Shown one piece after another: positions 34,128-43,136 of a DNA stretch of 56,743 bases. Origin of the DNA: Pelagibacterium sp. (GTDB lineage Bacteria > Pseudomonadota > Alphaproteobacteria > Rhizobiales > Devosiaceae). How positions within the stretch are numbered: position 1 is the stretch's first letter; each line of letters opens with the position of its first letter. Where the stretch lies: the NCBI GenBank assembly GCA_002723255.1, contig PBNW01000061.1, forward strand, positions 1 through 56,743. The letters are read 5' to 3'. The notes beneath the pieces are model-generated. The model ran no database searches, had not been told where the DNA came from, and worked only from the letters and a program-made list of their open reading frames with translations. A program made the position numbers and the translations under genes.

Positions 34128-35192
34128 TCATCGGGAGTCGGTAAGCCCGTCGAGAAGAATGGGCGGGGTATCCAGGGTATTGGGAAGCGAGACCCCGGCG
34201 GGGGCCTGCCCGGTATCGGCAGCGGCATTTTCCGAGGGTGGAACGCCGGGCCAATAGCGGGCCCGTTCTTCGGCACGGGCGAGGGTCTCCGGGGCGATGC
34301 CGCGCAGCATCTGTTCGAGTGCGTCCTCGGTCAAACCCTGCCTGCGGGCCAGGGTGCGGTACATGGCGGCGGTCTCGATATCTTCGGCGACACCTTCGGC
34401 AGCGGCCAGCATCATCGCGTAGCGCACCTGACCCACTGCATTTCCGGCCTCGGCGGCGCGGCCATACCAGCGCGCAGCGCCCTGGGCATCGCGGGTGCCG
34501 TCACGGGCACCCATATAGAGCAAGGTTGCGTATTCGACCTGGGCTTCGGGCAGGCCCTGTTCGGCGGCCATTTCGAGGAGATCGAGTGCCCCGGCGGGAT
34601 CGGGCGCGACCCCGGCGCCCTCGAGCAGCATGATGGCATAGTCATATTGCGCTTCGGGAAGCCCCGCTTCAGCTGCCTCCCCGATCAACTCGGCCGCCTG
34701 GACGAGACTGGGTTCGGCATAGGTTCCCTCCACATGGAGCAGGCCCAGATTGTACTTGGCCGCCATATGCCCGCCATCGGCGGCCTTTTGGAACAGCGCG
34801 GCGGCGCGTTCGCGATTGCGTGGCACGCCAGTGCCGGTCTGATAGATCATGGCGAGCTGGAACGTCGCCTGAATGTCACCGTTCTGGTCGGCCTGGGCGT
34901 ACCAGGTGATGGCGCGCGGGATATCCTGTGGCACGCCGAGCCCATTGGCGTGGATTTCCGCGATCAGGGTCTGCGCCACGGCATCGCCGGTCGCGGCGCG
35001 ACGTTCGGCCAGCCGCAGGGCGGTCAGATAGTAGCCGCGCTGGAAGGCGCCATAGGCCAGATCGACGCCCTCGGGCGGGTTGAGCAGCATGCGCGAGATG
35101 TCGAGTGCTTCGTCCATCTGCTGGCTCTGGGCAACGGCTAAGACGGGGGAGAGCGCGATAAGCCCGGCAAGGAGTGTTGCTGACAGTCTCAT
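34128..35192 (-). CDS. Periplasmic Sel1/TPR-repeat protein
   Basis: A signal peptide (MRLSATLLAGLIALSPVLAVA) is followed by about six Sel1-like helical repeats (AQTLIAEIHANGLGVPQD, ATFQLAMIYQTGTGVPRN and similar, roughly 36 residues each). Such solenoids mediate protein contacts, and exported members have been linked to envelope signalling or polysaccharide export; no function can be assigned here. The ATG has GGAG seven bases upstream and overlaps the stop of the ThiE-like gene by four bases (ATGA), indicating coupled translation. Confidence 0.88.
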   Translation of the reverse strand: MRLSATLLAGLIALSPVLAVAQSQQMDEALDISRMLLNPPEGVDLAYGAFQRGYYLTALRLAERRAATGDAVAQTLIAEIHANGLGVPQDIPRAITWYAQADQNGDIQATFQLAMIYQTGTGVPRNRERAAALFQKAADGGHMAAKYNLGLLHVEGTYAEPSLVQAAELIGEAAEAGLPEAQYDYAIMLLEGAGVAPDPAGALDLLEMAAEQGLPEAQVEYATLLYMGARDGTRDAQGAARWYGRAAEAGNAVGQVRYAMMLAAAEGVAEDIETAAMYRTLARRQGLTEDALEQMLRGIAPETLARAEERARYWPGVPPSENAAADTGQAPAGVSLPNTLDTPPILLDGLTDSR

Positions 35193-35728
35193 GTGGCGTC
35201 TCCGGGGGCGATCTTGTCCCAGTCGGCCTGCACGAATGCGGCAAATTCGGATTTGAGGCCGGAGAGATCCTGTGAGAGGTCGGCGCAAAAAACCGAGGGC
35301 ACCTCGAAGGTTTCGGCCCACCAATCGGCCATCTCGCGCCCGTCGACATCGGTGCGGTCGCCAAACATTAAATAGTCGATATCGAGCTCGCCCCGGGTCA
35401 TGGCCTCGTGTCGCGAGCCGATATCGCCGGTGCCCACGATGAAATCGGGCTTGAGTGCGTCCAACGCTTCGCGCAGTGCCTTGATGCCGCCCGACATGTG
35501 CACGCCATCCACATAGGCTTTCCTGACCAGATCGGGCCGGTTGTCGAGCAGTACGGCGCAATTGGTTTTCTGAGCGATTTTGGCCAGCGTCTTTGCACGG
35601 TCGGTATAGGCGAAATCGTCCTCCTCGCCAGCCTTGAGCAACAGCGCCGCAGCCGGCACGCGTGCCAAAGTCGCTTCGAGCCGTTCAACATCGATCTCCG
35701 GCTCTGCAATCAGGAATATTTCTGCCAT
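35189..35728 (-). CDS. Thiamine-phosphate-synthase-like (ThiE/TenI fold) protein
   Basis: The 179-residue TIM-barrel-like protein shows ThiE-family landmarks (ALLLKAGEED near strand 2, DGVHMSGG for the VGxHLG strand, IVGTGDIGSRHEAM for the VGxSxH strand, DYLMFGD). The conserved residues of true ThiE (the K and the SxH and TGG phosphate loop) are diverged, so activity as thiamine-phosphate synthase is doubtful. Position next to fda is conserved in Hyphomicrobiales, which suggests a role tied to glycolysis rather than to thiamine salvage. Start ATG at 35728. Confidence 0.8.
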   Translation of the reverse strand: MAEIFLIAEPEIDVERLEATLARVPAAALLLKAGEEDDFAYTDRAKTLAKIAQKTNCAVLLDNRPDLVRKAYVDGVHMSGGIKALREALDALKPDFIVGTGDIGSRHEAMTRGELDIDYLMFGDRTDVDGREMADWWAETFEVPSVFCADLSQDLSGLKSEFAAFVQADWDKIAPGDAT

Positions 35729-35771
35729 GGTGCCCCAGTCGTTTCGCTCCCCTTTGCCGCCAAACAATGAC

Positions 35772-35807
35772 AAAAAAAGGGACGCTGCGTCGATACAGCG
35801 TCCCTTT
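35772..35807 (-). terminator. Strong terminator after fda
   Basis: A perfect 12-bp stem, AAAGGGACGCTG with CAGCGTCCCTTT, has an eight-base loop; on the minus strand it runs into TTTTTTT. It lies between fda and the ThiE-like gene, so the two are probably separate transcripts or partly read through. Confidence 0.92.
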
Positions 35808-35874
35808 GCGTATGGGAAGACTATTCGGCAGTACGATGCCAGCGCTTTTCCGGCCTTGCCGCCGGAAAAACCGT

Positions 35875-36897
35875 TCAGGCCGCCCTGTCGAGTTCGGGAG
35901 CCCACCGGCCCAGCGAGGCCAGCGAATTCATCCTGGCGCGGTGGATGAACGCGCGGCGTCCAGCTTCGACATTTTCGGCCTTGCCGCCCCAGGTCTGAAG
36001 CGCTTCGGCCTGCAAAGCACGGCCGTAGGAAAAGGTCAGCGCCCAGGGCAGCTTGCCGATATTGTGCATGGCCGAGAGATTGGCGCTGGCCTGTTCGGAG
36101 GTCTGGCCGCCCGAAAGGAAAGCGATACCGGGAACGATGGAGGGCACAGTGGCCTTCAGCGTCCGTACCGTGCGTTCGGCGACCTCTTCGATGGAGACCT
36201 TGGGGCCGTTGACGCCGGGGATCACCATGTTGGGTTTCAAGATCATCCCATCGAGCGCCACACCGGCCATGCGCAGCTGTTCGAAGACTTCGCCGAGCGT
36301 GTCGGTGGTGACTTTTTCGCAGGTTTCGATCGTGTGGTTGCCGGGCTTGCCGTCGGCCAGTACTTCGGGTTCGACGATCGGCACGATGCCCGCTTCCTGG
36401 CAGAGCGCCGCATAGCGGGCGAGGGCATGGGCGTTGGCGTGGACCGAAGCGCGGGTGGGCTTGTTTTCGCCGATGCCGATGACGCCGCGCCATTTGGCAA
36501 AGGCGGCGCCGATCCGTGCGTATTCGGCGAGGCGGTCGCGCAGGCCATCGAGGCCTTCGGTCACCGTCTCATCGATATAGCCGGGCATGGGCTTGGCGCC
36601 GGTATCGACCTTGATGCCGGGCAGGCAGTTGGTGGCGCGGAGCATGTCGACGAAGGGCGTGCCATCGGCGGCTGATTGGCGGATCGTTTCGTCAAACAGG
36701 ATGACGCCGGAAATATAGTCGGTCATCGCTTCGGTGGCGCCGAACAGCATCTCGCGATAGTCGCGACGATTTGTTTCGGTCGATTCCAGGGAGATGGAAT
36801 CGAAGCGTTTCTTGATGGTGCCGGTCGATTCGTCGGCGGCCAGGATGCCCTTGCCGGGCGCAACGAGCTGGTTGGCGATCTCGCTCAGTCGAGACAT
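35875..36897 (-). CDS. Class I fructose-bisphosphate aldolase
   Basis: It cleaves fructose 1,6-bisphosphate to triose phosphates via a Schiff base. The 340-residue protein carries the class I signature: N-terminal GKGILAADESTGTIKKRF, the active-site lysine in MILKPNMV and the C-terminal FLSGGQTSEQAS. No zinc-ligand class II pattern is present. The gene lies downstream of pgk on the same strand, in the tkt-gap-pgk-fda series, with a 13-bp inverted repeat between pgk and fda. Confidence 0.96.
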   Translation of the reverse strand: MSRLSEIANQLVAPGKGILAADESTGTIKKRFDSISLESTETNRRDYREMLFGATEAMTDYISGVILFDETIRQSAADGTPFVDMLRATNCLPGIKVDTGAKPMPGYIDETVTEGLDGLRDRLAEYARIGAAFAKWRGVIGIGENKPTRASVHANAHALARYAALCQEAGIVPIVEPEVLADGKPGNHTIETCEKVTTDTLGEVFEQLRMAGVALDGMILKPNMVIPGVNGPKVSIEEVAERTVRTLKATVPSIVPGIAFLSGGQTSEQASANLSAMHNIGKLPWALTFSYGRALQAEALQTWGGKAENVEAGRRAFIHRARMNSLASLGRWAPELDRAA

Positions 36898-36935
36898 CGG
36901 ACGCTAAACCCCATGGATGTGAATGTGGGGCTAAA

Positions 36936-36978
36936 ATACCCGAACGTCACGGTCACAATCGATTAGACGTTCGGGTAT
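36936..36978 (-). promoter_or_regulatory. 13-bp perfect inverted repeat between pgk and fda
   Basis: ATACCCGAACGTC (36936-36948) and GACGTTCGGGTAT (36966-36978) form a perfect 13-bp stem with a 17-base loop. On the minus strand only TTTT follows, so it could be a weak pgk terminator or attenuator, or an operator in front of fda. It lies 35 bases after the pgk stop and 39 bases before the fda start. Confidence 0.6.
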
Positions 36979-37013
36979 AGAACGAAGGGATTAGGCGGGC
37001 GTTGTCTGTTTAC

Positions 37014-38219
37014 TCAACGGGGTTTGAGTGCATCCACGCCCGGAAGCGGTTTGCCTTCCATCCATTCGAGAAAGGCGCCACCGGCAGTCGAGACATAGGT
37101 GAAGCTGTCCTTGACCCCGGCATGGGCCAGGGCAGCGACGGTATCGCCACCACCCGCGACCGAAGTCAGAAGCCCTTTTTTGGTGCGTTCGGCGGTGTAT
37201 TTGGCAATCTCGACGGTTGCCGTGTCGAATGGATGCATCTCGAAGGCACCCAGTGGGCCGTTCCAGACGACGGTTTTGGCTTCGTTGATCGCGGTCTTGA
37301 TCTTTTCGACCGATTGCGGCCCGGCGTCGAGCACCATGCCGTCCTTGTCGATGGCGTCGAGCCCATAAACGCGGCTTGGCGTATCGGCCTTGAAATGCCA
37401 GGCGACGACGCCGTCGATAGGCAGGATGATGGCGCAGCGGGCTTCTTCGGCCTTGTCCATTATGCGCAGCGCGGTTTCCTTGAGGTCGCGTTCGCACAGC
37501 GATTTGCCCACGTCATAGCCCAGCGCGTAGATGAAGGTGTTGGCCATGCCGCCGCCGATCACCAGCGCCTCGACCCGTGTGACGAGATTTTCGAGCAGGT
37601 CGATCTTGGTGGAGACCTTGGCGCCGCCGACGATGGCGATGACCGGCTTTACCGGATGGCCCAGCCCGGCTTCGAGCGCCTTGAGTTCGGCTTCCATGGC
37701 ACGGCCGGCGGCGGCGGGCAGGGCGTGCGCCAGGCCTTCGGTCGAGGCATGGGCGCGGTGGGCCGCCGAAAAGGCATCGTTGACATAGAGGTCACCCAGC
37801 GAAGCCATGGTGGCGACCAGTTCGGGATCGTTGGTTTCCTCGCCGGGATGGAAGCGGGTGTTTTCCATAAGCACCACCGAACCGGCTTCGGCGCTTTGAA
37901 TCACCTTCTTTGCATCGGAGATATCGGACCAGTCGGTGGACGCGAAATGGACCGGCTTGCCGATGATCTTGTGCAGGGCGCTCACCACCACCTTGAGGCT
38001 CATGTCGGGATCGACCTTGCCCTTGGGGCGTCCGAAATGGGCAAGAAGGATTGGCAAACCGCCCTTGTTGGCGATCTCCTGGATGGTGTGGGCCACACGC
38101 TCGACGCGGGTGGCGTCGCTCACCTTGCCATCCTTGACGGGCACGTTGAGGTCGACGCGGACAAGCACGCGTTTCCCGTCGAGGTCGAAATCGTCAAGGG
38201 TCTTGAAGGCGGCAGTCAT
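37014..38219 (-). CDS. pgk: Phosphoglycerate kinase
   Basis: It transfers phosphate from 1,3-bisphosphoglycerate to ADP. The sequence shows the N-terminal signature [11 protein letters not shown], substrate-site [30 protein letters not shown] and the C-terminal nucleotide loop [12 protein letters not shown]. The ATG at 38219 gives 401 residues and the usual [10 protein letters not shown] start; ATG at 38231 would add four residues. It is the third gene of tkt-gap-pgk-fda. Confidence 0.97.
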   Translation of the reverse strand: MTAAFKTLDDFDLDGKRVLVRVDLNVPVKDGKVSDATRVERVAHTIQEIANKGGLPILLAHFGRPKGKVDPDMSLKVVVSALHKIIGKPVHFASTDWSDISDAKKVIQSAEAGSVVLMENTRFHPGEETNDPELVATMASLGDLYVNDAFSAAHRAHASTEGLAHALPAAAGRAMEAELKALEAGLGHPVKPVIAIVGGAKVSTKIDLLENLVTRVEALVIGGGMANTFIYALGYDVGKSLCERDLKETALRIMDKAEEARCAIILPIDGVVAWHFKADTPSRVYGLDAIDKDGMVLDAGPQSVEKIKTAINEAKTVVWNGPLGAFEMHPFDTATVEIAKYTAERTKKGLLTSVAGGGDTVAALAHAGVKDSFTYVSTAGGAFLEWMEGKPLPGVDALKPR

Positions 38220-38293
38220 GGTCGCATCCATCCGGTCTGGAATTCGAAAGGTCCCCTCGGCCATCACAGTGGCTCAAGGGCGGGCGATAGGCA

Positions 38294-38322
38294 AGAAAAA
38301 GGCGCTCCGAACGGAGCGCCCT
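38294..38322 (-). terminator. Terminator after gap
   Basis: Stem GGCGCTCCG with CGGAGCGCC and a two-base centre; on the minus strand a TTTTTC run follows. It lies about 20 bases after the gap stop, upstream of pgk. Confidence 0.88.
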
Positions 38323-38342
38323 TCGATTGGCAATCGTTGGGC

Positions 38343-39350
38343 TCAGAGCACCTTGCCAAACGCCACGGCGGTGTCGCTCATGCGGTTGGAGAACCCCCAT
38401 TCATTGTCGTACCAGGACAGGATACGCACGAAAGTGCCTTCCATGACCTTGGTCTGGTCCATGTGAAAGATCGAGGAATGGGGATCGTGGTTGAAATCGG
38501 TCGACACCAGCTTTTCGTTGGTAAATCCCAGGATACCCTTGAGCTTGCCCTCGGCAGCGGTCTTGATCGCCGTGTTGATTTCCTCGACCGAAGTTGTCCT
38601 TTTGGCGATGAACTTGAAGTCCACCACCGACACATTGGGGGTCGGCACGCGGATCGAGGTGCCGTCGAGCTTACCATTGAGTTCGGGCAACACCAGGCCC
38701 ACGGCCTTGGCGGCGCCCGTGGTGGTGGGGATCATCGAGAGCGCCGCGGCGCGACCGCGATAGAGATCCTTGTGCATGGTGTCGAGCGTGGGCTGGTCAC
38801 CGGTGTAGGAGTGGATCGTGGTCATGAAGCCTTTTTCGATGCCCACGGCTTCATTGAGGACATAGGCGACCGGGGCCAGGCAGTTGGTGGTGCACGAGGC
38901 GTTCGAGATCACCGAATGCTCGGGCGAAAGCTTGTCGTGGTTGACGCCATAGACCACCGTCAGGTCCGCGCCTTCGGCGGGTGCCGAAACGATCACTTTC
39001 TTGGCGCCGGCTTCGAGATGGGCCGAGGCCTTTTCCTTGGAGGTAAAAATGCCCGTGCATTCCATCACGATATCGACGCCCATCTCCCCATGAGGCAGTT
39101 CGGCAGGATTGCGTACGGCAGTCACCTTGATCGGGCCACGGCCCACGTCGATCGTATCGCCTGAAACCGTCACGGTGCCGGGAAAGCGGCCATGCACCGA
39201 ATCGTAGCGGATCAGGTGGGCATTGGTTTCCACCGGCCCGAGGTCGTTGATGGCAACGACCTCGATGTCGGTGCGGCCGGATTCGATGATGGCGCGCAGG
39301 ACGTTGCGGCCGATGCGGCCAAATCCGTTGATGGCGACGCGGACGGTCAT
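38343..39350 (-). CDS. gap: Glyceraldehyde-3-phosphate dehydrogenase, type I
   Basis: It oxidises glyceraldehyde 3-phosphate to 1,3-bisphosphoglycerate with NAD. Residues: NAD fold [11 protein letters not shown], Asp after strand 2 in AINDLG (favours NAD over NADP), catalytic C153 in [12 protein letters not shown], and C-terminal [12 protein letters not shown]. The ATG at 39350 has GGAG seven bases upstream; the frame extends further upstream without homology. 335 residues, normal length. Confidence 0.97.
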   Translation of the reverse strand: MTVRVAINGFGRIGRNVLRAIIESGRTDIEVVAINDLGPVETNAHLIRYDSVHGRFPGTVTVSGDTIDVGRGPIKVTAVRNPAELPHGEMGVDIVMECTGIFTSKEKASAHLEAGAKKVIVSAPAEGADLTVVYGVNHDKLSPEHSVISNASCTTNCLAPVAYVLNEAVGIEKGFMTTIHSYTGDQPTLDTMHKDLYRGRAAALSMIPTTTGAAKAVGLVLPELNGKLDGTSIRVPTPNVSVVDFKFIAKRTTSVEEINTAIKTAAEGKLKGILGFTNEKLVSTDFNHDPHSSIFHMDQTKVMEGTFVRILSWYDNEWGFSNRMSDTAVAFGKVL

Positions 39351-39388
39351 GGAGCTACTCCTTGAGTATGGATATGCCGAACGGGAGG

Positions 39389-39412
39389 AAAAAGGGGCGC
39401 TGAACACGCCCC
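39389..39412 (-). terminator. Terminator after tkt
   Basis: Stem GGGGCG / CGCCCC with a seven-base loop; on the minus strand TTTTTCC follows. It lies in the 80-base gap between tkt and gap. Confidence 0.8.
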
Positions 39413-39430
39413 TCGGGATTTGAAAGTCTC

Positions 39431-41410
39431 TTAAAGTTGGGCTTTGGCCGCTTCAACAGCGGCTTTGGTTGTAATACCGAAGTGGTTGTAGAGCGCGTTG
39501 ATCTCGCCCGAGGCACCGAACCCGGTCATGCCGACAAAGCGGCCCTTCTCGCCGAGGAATTTGGACCACCCCATCTCGATGCCCGCCTCGATGGCGACGC
39601 GGGCCCGCGCCTTGCCAAACACCGTACGCTTGTAATCTTCGGACTGGGCCCAAAACAATTCCATCGAAGGCACCGATACCGCGCGGGCCGAAATGCCCTC
39701 GTCGGTCAGCTCCTTGGCGGCTTCGACGGCAAGCTGGGTTTCCGAGCCGGTGCCGAAGATGACGACGTCGGCGTCCTTGTCACCCCAGATCGAATACGCG
39801 CCGCGCAGGCACTGGTTGTCTTTGGAGTATTCGGTGCGCAATGCCGGCAGGTTCTGGCGCGAAAGCGCGAGCACCGAAGGCTGCTTGAAGCGTTCGAGGG
39901 CGATTTCCCAGCATTCGGCCGCTTCCATGGCGTCGGCGGGGCGGAAGACCAGAAGGCCGGGGATGGCCCTGAGGGCTGCCAGATGCTCGACCGGCTGATG
40001 GGTCGGCCCGTCTTCGCCCAGACCGATGGAATCATGGGTCATGACGAGCCCGACCCGGATGCCCATCAGGGCGGCAAGCCGGATCGAAGGGCGGCAGTAG
40101 TCGGTAAAGGTCAGAAAGGTGCCGCCATAGGGGTAGAGCCCGCCATGGAGCGCAATTCCGTTCATGGCCGAAACCATGCCGTGCTCGCGGATACCGTAAT
40201 GGACATAGCGGCCCGAATAATCGTTGGCGGTCAGCGGCAGGGTCTGGGAGGTATTGGTATTGTTCGAGCCGGTCAGATCGGCCGAACCACCGAGGGTTTC
40301 GGGCATGGCGCCATTGATGACTTCGAGCGCCTTCTGGGAGGAGGCGCGGGTGGCGAGCTTGGGCTTTTCCTCGGCGAGCTTGTGCTTGTAGCTGGCCATC
40401 GCCGTCTTGAGCGCTTCAGGCAGATCGCCGCGCATGCGGCGTTCGAATTCGCCCTTGGTCTCGGCATCTGCGGCATTGAGGCGTTCGGTCCAGGCGCTGC
40501 GCGCCTTGGTGCCGCGGTTGCCCGCAAGCCGCCAGGCGTCCATCAAATCTTCGGGCACCTCGAACGGGCCGTATTTCCAGCCGAGCTCGGCCTTGGCCAG
40601 TGCAATTTCGTCGGTTCCGAGCGGGGAGCCGTGCGCCTTGGCGGTGCCGGCCTTGTTGGGCGAACCGAAGCCGATCGTGGTCTTGGCGGCAATGAGCGTC
40701 GGCTTGTCGGACTTCTGGGCGTCCTTTAGTGCCTTTTCGATCTGGTCGGGATCGTGACCGTCGATTTCCATCGTGTTCCAGCCGACAGCCTTGAAGCGGG
40801 CGATCTGGTCGGTGGAATCGGCCATCGAGACCTTGCCGTCGATGGTGATGTCGTTGTTGTCCCAGATGACGATAAGCTTGTTGAGTTTCAGATGCCCGGC
40901 CAGCGAGATCGATTCCTGGGAAATGCCTTCCATAAGGCACCCGTCACCGGCATAGACGTAGGTGAAATGGTTGACCAGATCATCGCCGTATTCGGCGTTG
41001 AGATGGGCTTCGGCGATCGCCATGCCGACCGAATTGCCAAGGCCCTGGCCCAGCGGCCCCGTGGTGGTTTCGATGCCATCGGCGTGGCCGTATTCGGGAT
41101 GGCCGGCAGTCTTGTAACCGAGCTGGCGGAAATTTTTGATGTCGTCGAGCGTCATGTCCTCGTAGCCCAGAAGGTAAAGCGAGGAATAAAGCAGCATCGA
41201 CCCGTGGCCCGCCGAGAGCACGAACCGGTCACGGTCCGGCCAGTGGGGGGCCTTGGGGTCGAATTTCATGATCTTGGTGAACAGCACGGTGGCGATGTCG
41301 GCGCCGCCCATGGGCAGTCCCGGATGGCCGGAATTGGCGGCCTGCACGGCGTCCATGGAAAGGGCGCGAATGGCATTGGCCATGGCATCGTGTTTGGCTC
41401 TGTCTGTCAT
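39431..41410 (-). CDS. tkt: Transketolase
   Basis: This thiamine-diphosphate enzyme moves two-carbon units in the pentose phosphate pathway. The N-terminal [14 protein letters not shown] motif [12 protein letters not shown] to [10 protein letters not shown], and central [15 protein letters not shown] are diagnostic. Length 659 residues. It heads the minus-strand tkt-gap-pgk-fda series and is divergent from the DUF4164-zapA pair across 184 bases that should contain both promoters. Confidence 0.97.
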   Translation of the reverse strand: MTDRAKHDAMANAIRALSMDAVQAANSGHPGLPMGGADIATVLFTKIMKFDPKAPHWPDRDRFVLSAGHGSMLLYSSLYLLGYEDMTLDDIKNFRQLGYKTAGHPEYGHADGIETTTGPLGQGLGNSVGMAIAEAHLNAEYGDDLVNHFTYVYAGDGCLMEGISQESISLAGHLKLNKLIVIWDNNDITIDGKVSMADSTDQIARFKAVGWNTMEIDGHDPDQIEKALKDAQKSDKPTLIAAKTTIGFGSPNKAGTAKAHGSPLGTDEIALAKAELGWKYGPFEVPEDLMDAWRLAGNRGTKARSAWTERLNAADAETKGEFERRMRGDLPEALKTAMASYKHKLAEEKPKLATRASSQKALEVINGAMPETLGGSADLTGSNNTNTSQTLPLTANDYSGRYVHYGIREHGMVSAMNGIALHGGLYPYGGTFLTFTDYCRPSIRLAALMGIRVGLVMTHDSIGLGEDGPTHQPVEHLAALRAIPGLLVFRPADAMEAAECWEIALERFKQPSVLALSRQNLPALRTEYSKDNQCLRGAYSIWGDKDADVVIFGTGSETQLAVEAAKELTDEGISARAVSVPSMELFWAQSEDYKRTVFGKARARVAIEAGIEMGWSKFLGEKGRFVGMTGFGASGEINALYNHFGITTKAAVEAAKAQL

Positions 41411-41594
41411 GATATCCCGAAGCGTTCGACGTTAGGAAAAATGGCGATGCGGCGGTCCGCACGAGACGGCCCGGTCGCGCGAGGCAGACACATAACAGGT
41501 CCGGTTAACGAGTCAATGTCGGGGCCGTCTTGCCCGGGGGGTGGCGCCCTTGCCATTTCCGCCACTTTTGGGGTTATTGTGGGCACCAGAGGCA

Positions 41595-41894
41595 ATGGAT
41601 TCGAAGGACGCGCCCAAAGTGACATCGCCATCGACCGGAGAGAGCTTTACCACAGCCATCGAACGGCTCGACCGGGCGCTCAACCGGCTCGACACATCGG
41701 TCCGCTCGCTGTCGGGACGGCTGCGCACATCGTCCCAGCTTCAGGCCGACAGCCAGCGGCTGGCCGGAGACCTCGACCGGGCCAATGCGCGGGCCGAACG
41801 GCTCGACCAGGCCGCCGAGACGGTTTCCAGGCGCATCGAGGAGGCGATGACCCGCGTGCGTTCAGTGCTCGAAGAGGGAGATGCCCGTGGCTGA
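41595..41894 (+). CDS. DUF4164 coiled-coil protein
   Basis: The 99-residue protein is predicted to be almost entirely helical, with repeated ERLDRALNRLD and LERANARAERLD-like heptads. DUF4164 proteins precede zapA in many Hyphomicrobiales, and the 14-base overlap with zapA suggests co-translation and a division-related role (inference). The ATG at 41595 follows AGAGG; an upstream in-frame ATG at 41541 gives a Pro-rich unconserved leader. Confidence 0.82.
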   Translation: MDSKDAPKVTSPSTGESFTTAIERLDRALNRLDTSVRSLSGRLRTSSQLQADSQRLAGDLDRANARAERLDQAAETVSRRIEEAMTRVRSVLEEGDARG

Positions 41895-42270
41895 AGTCAG
41901 TGTCGAAATCAATGGCCGCAAATACCGCATGGCGTGCGAGGACGGGCAGGAAACCCACCTCTCGTCGCTGGCCACCCGATTCAACAGCTATATCGACGAT
42001 TACAAGGGCACGTTCGGCGAGATCGGCGATAACCGGCTTACGGTCATGGCCGGGATTGCGGTGGTCGATGAGCTTGTCGAGGCCGAGCGCAAGCTCGAGC
42101 AGCTGCGGGGCGAACTGCAGACGGTGACCAAGGCGGGCAACGACGTGGCCGCCGAGGCCGAAACCATGGAAAGCAAGTTCGCCGCCAAGCTGGCCGATGT
42201 CGCCCGCCGTATCGAATCGATCGCAACCGCCGTCGACGCTGCCGGTCAGGAGCCTCAGGGCAACTCGTGA
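41881..42270 (+). CDS. zapA: Cell division protein ZapA
   Basis: ZapA binds FtsZ and bundles protofilaments at the division site. The 129-residue protein has the family N-terminus VSVEINGRKYRMAC, the globular-domain signature HLSSLATRFNSYI and DNRLTVMAGIAVVDE, and a C-terminal coiled coil. The start ATG lies inside the end of the DUF4164 gene. In many bacteria the 6S RNA and the ygfA gene directly follow zapA; here DinB and a membrane-protein gene intervene. Confidence 0.93.
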   Translation: MPVAEVSVEINGRKYRMACEDGQETHLSSLATRFNSYIDDYKGTFGEIGDNRLTVMAGIAVVDELVEAERKLEQLRGELQTVTKAGNDVAAEAETMESKFAAKLADVARRIESIATAVDAAGQEPQGNS

Positions 42271-42337
42271 GCGATCGGGCGCGGTCGCCGGCGTGTACTG
42301 CGTGCAACGGCTTGGACGGGTTTAAGGCCCTTGCCCG

Positions 42338-42838
42338 TCAGGGCAGCACGAATGGCAGGTCGGTATCGCCTGTCTTTTCGCCAAACCGGGTGATCAGCGC
42401 GTGGACCTGACCGCGGTGGTGGGTCTGGTGATTGAAGATCTGCATGATGAGCAGCGCGCGCGGCTTTGACATGTCACGTCCGACCGCCCCGCTGTGCCAG
42501 GACAGATCGCCTGCGATCTCTTCGGGTGTCATGGCATCGGCCCATTCGATCAGGACCTGGTCGAGGTCCTGCCGCTGTGCCCACAGACTGTTGAAGTCCT
42601 CGATCATGGTTGCGCTGCGTGCAATTGGCACGTCCGGTGCCTGCGCGGCGCCGAAGCGGGAAAGCCAGATGCGGTCGGCCCAGTAGAGATGAGACAGCGT
42701 GCCGTGGATCGATTTCCAGAAAGCCCCCTCGTCTGAGCGGCGCTGAGCATCGGAAAGCCGCAGCGCAGCGCCATAAACGCGGCGGTTGAGTTCGGCATTG
42801 TAGCGCGCCATGGTGAGCGCATATTCGGGCGTAATCAT
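42338..42838 (-). CDS. DinB superfamily four-helix metalloprotein
   Basis: The 166-residue protein has the DinB metal-site histidines: one in GTLSHLYWADR and two in NHQTHHRGQ. DinB-like proteins are dimers related to mycothiol- and bacillithiol-dependent transferases; substrates are mostly unknown. ATG at 42838 follows GGGAG. A perfect 9-bp inverted repeat lies 56 bases upstream (42894-42918), suggesting repressor control. Confidence 0.88.
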   Translation of the reverse strand: MITPEYALTMARYNAELNRRVYGAALRLSDAQRRSDEGAFWKSIHGTLSHLYWADRIWLSRFGAAQAPDVPIARSATMIEDFNSLWAQRQDLDQVLIEWADAMTPEEIAGDLSWHSGAVGRDMSKPRALLIMQIFNHQTHHRGQVHALITRFGEKTGDTDLPFVLP

Positions 42839-42893
42839 CGGGCTGCTCCCATGGTGACCTGCAGGCGTCGACCAATTTATGTGCAGGATTGCT

Positions 42894-42918
42894 TTTATGT
42901 CAATAATGCTGACATAAA
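42894..42918 (-). promoter_or_regulatory. Candidate operator upstream of dinB-like gene
   Basis: TTTATGTCA-N7-TGACATAAA is a perfect dyad of nine-base arms. Its size and AT-rich ends are typical of a dimeric repressor site (TetR, MarR or PadR class). It lies in a 298-base intergenic region between the divergent DinB and membrane-protein genes, so it could serve either; it is closer to DinB. The rest of the region shows no open frame or further structure. Confidence 0.6.
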
Positions 42919-43136
42919 CAGGGATATGTCGGGCATTTCTTCTTGCCGGGTCTGCGGTTCCTGCAGTCCGTTGTTTACCATTTATCCCCGGATTGATGGA
43001 CATGTCATGTTGGTTATCCTTTGATTGGGTAACAATCCGATCCGTTAATGCGATCGGAAATGGGGCTGTGCGGATACAAAAAACGCATTTCGGGCAATTG
43101 AACTTGGCCGCACCGCCTTGAAAACGGGGTATCGCC

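Noticed and set aside
37002-39164. Long open frame antisense to pgk and gap, and similar long antisense frames at 2220-4055 and 17560-19461
   Set aside because: They lie opposite genes with clear homology, read as compositionally biased Gly/His/Arg-rich protein, and lack ribosome-binding sites. They are by-products of high GC.
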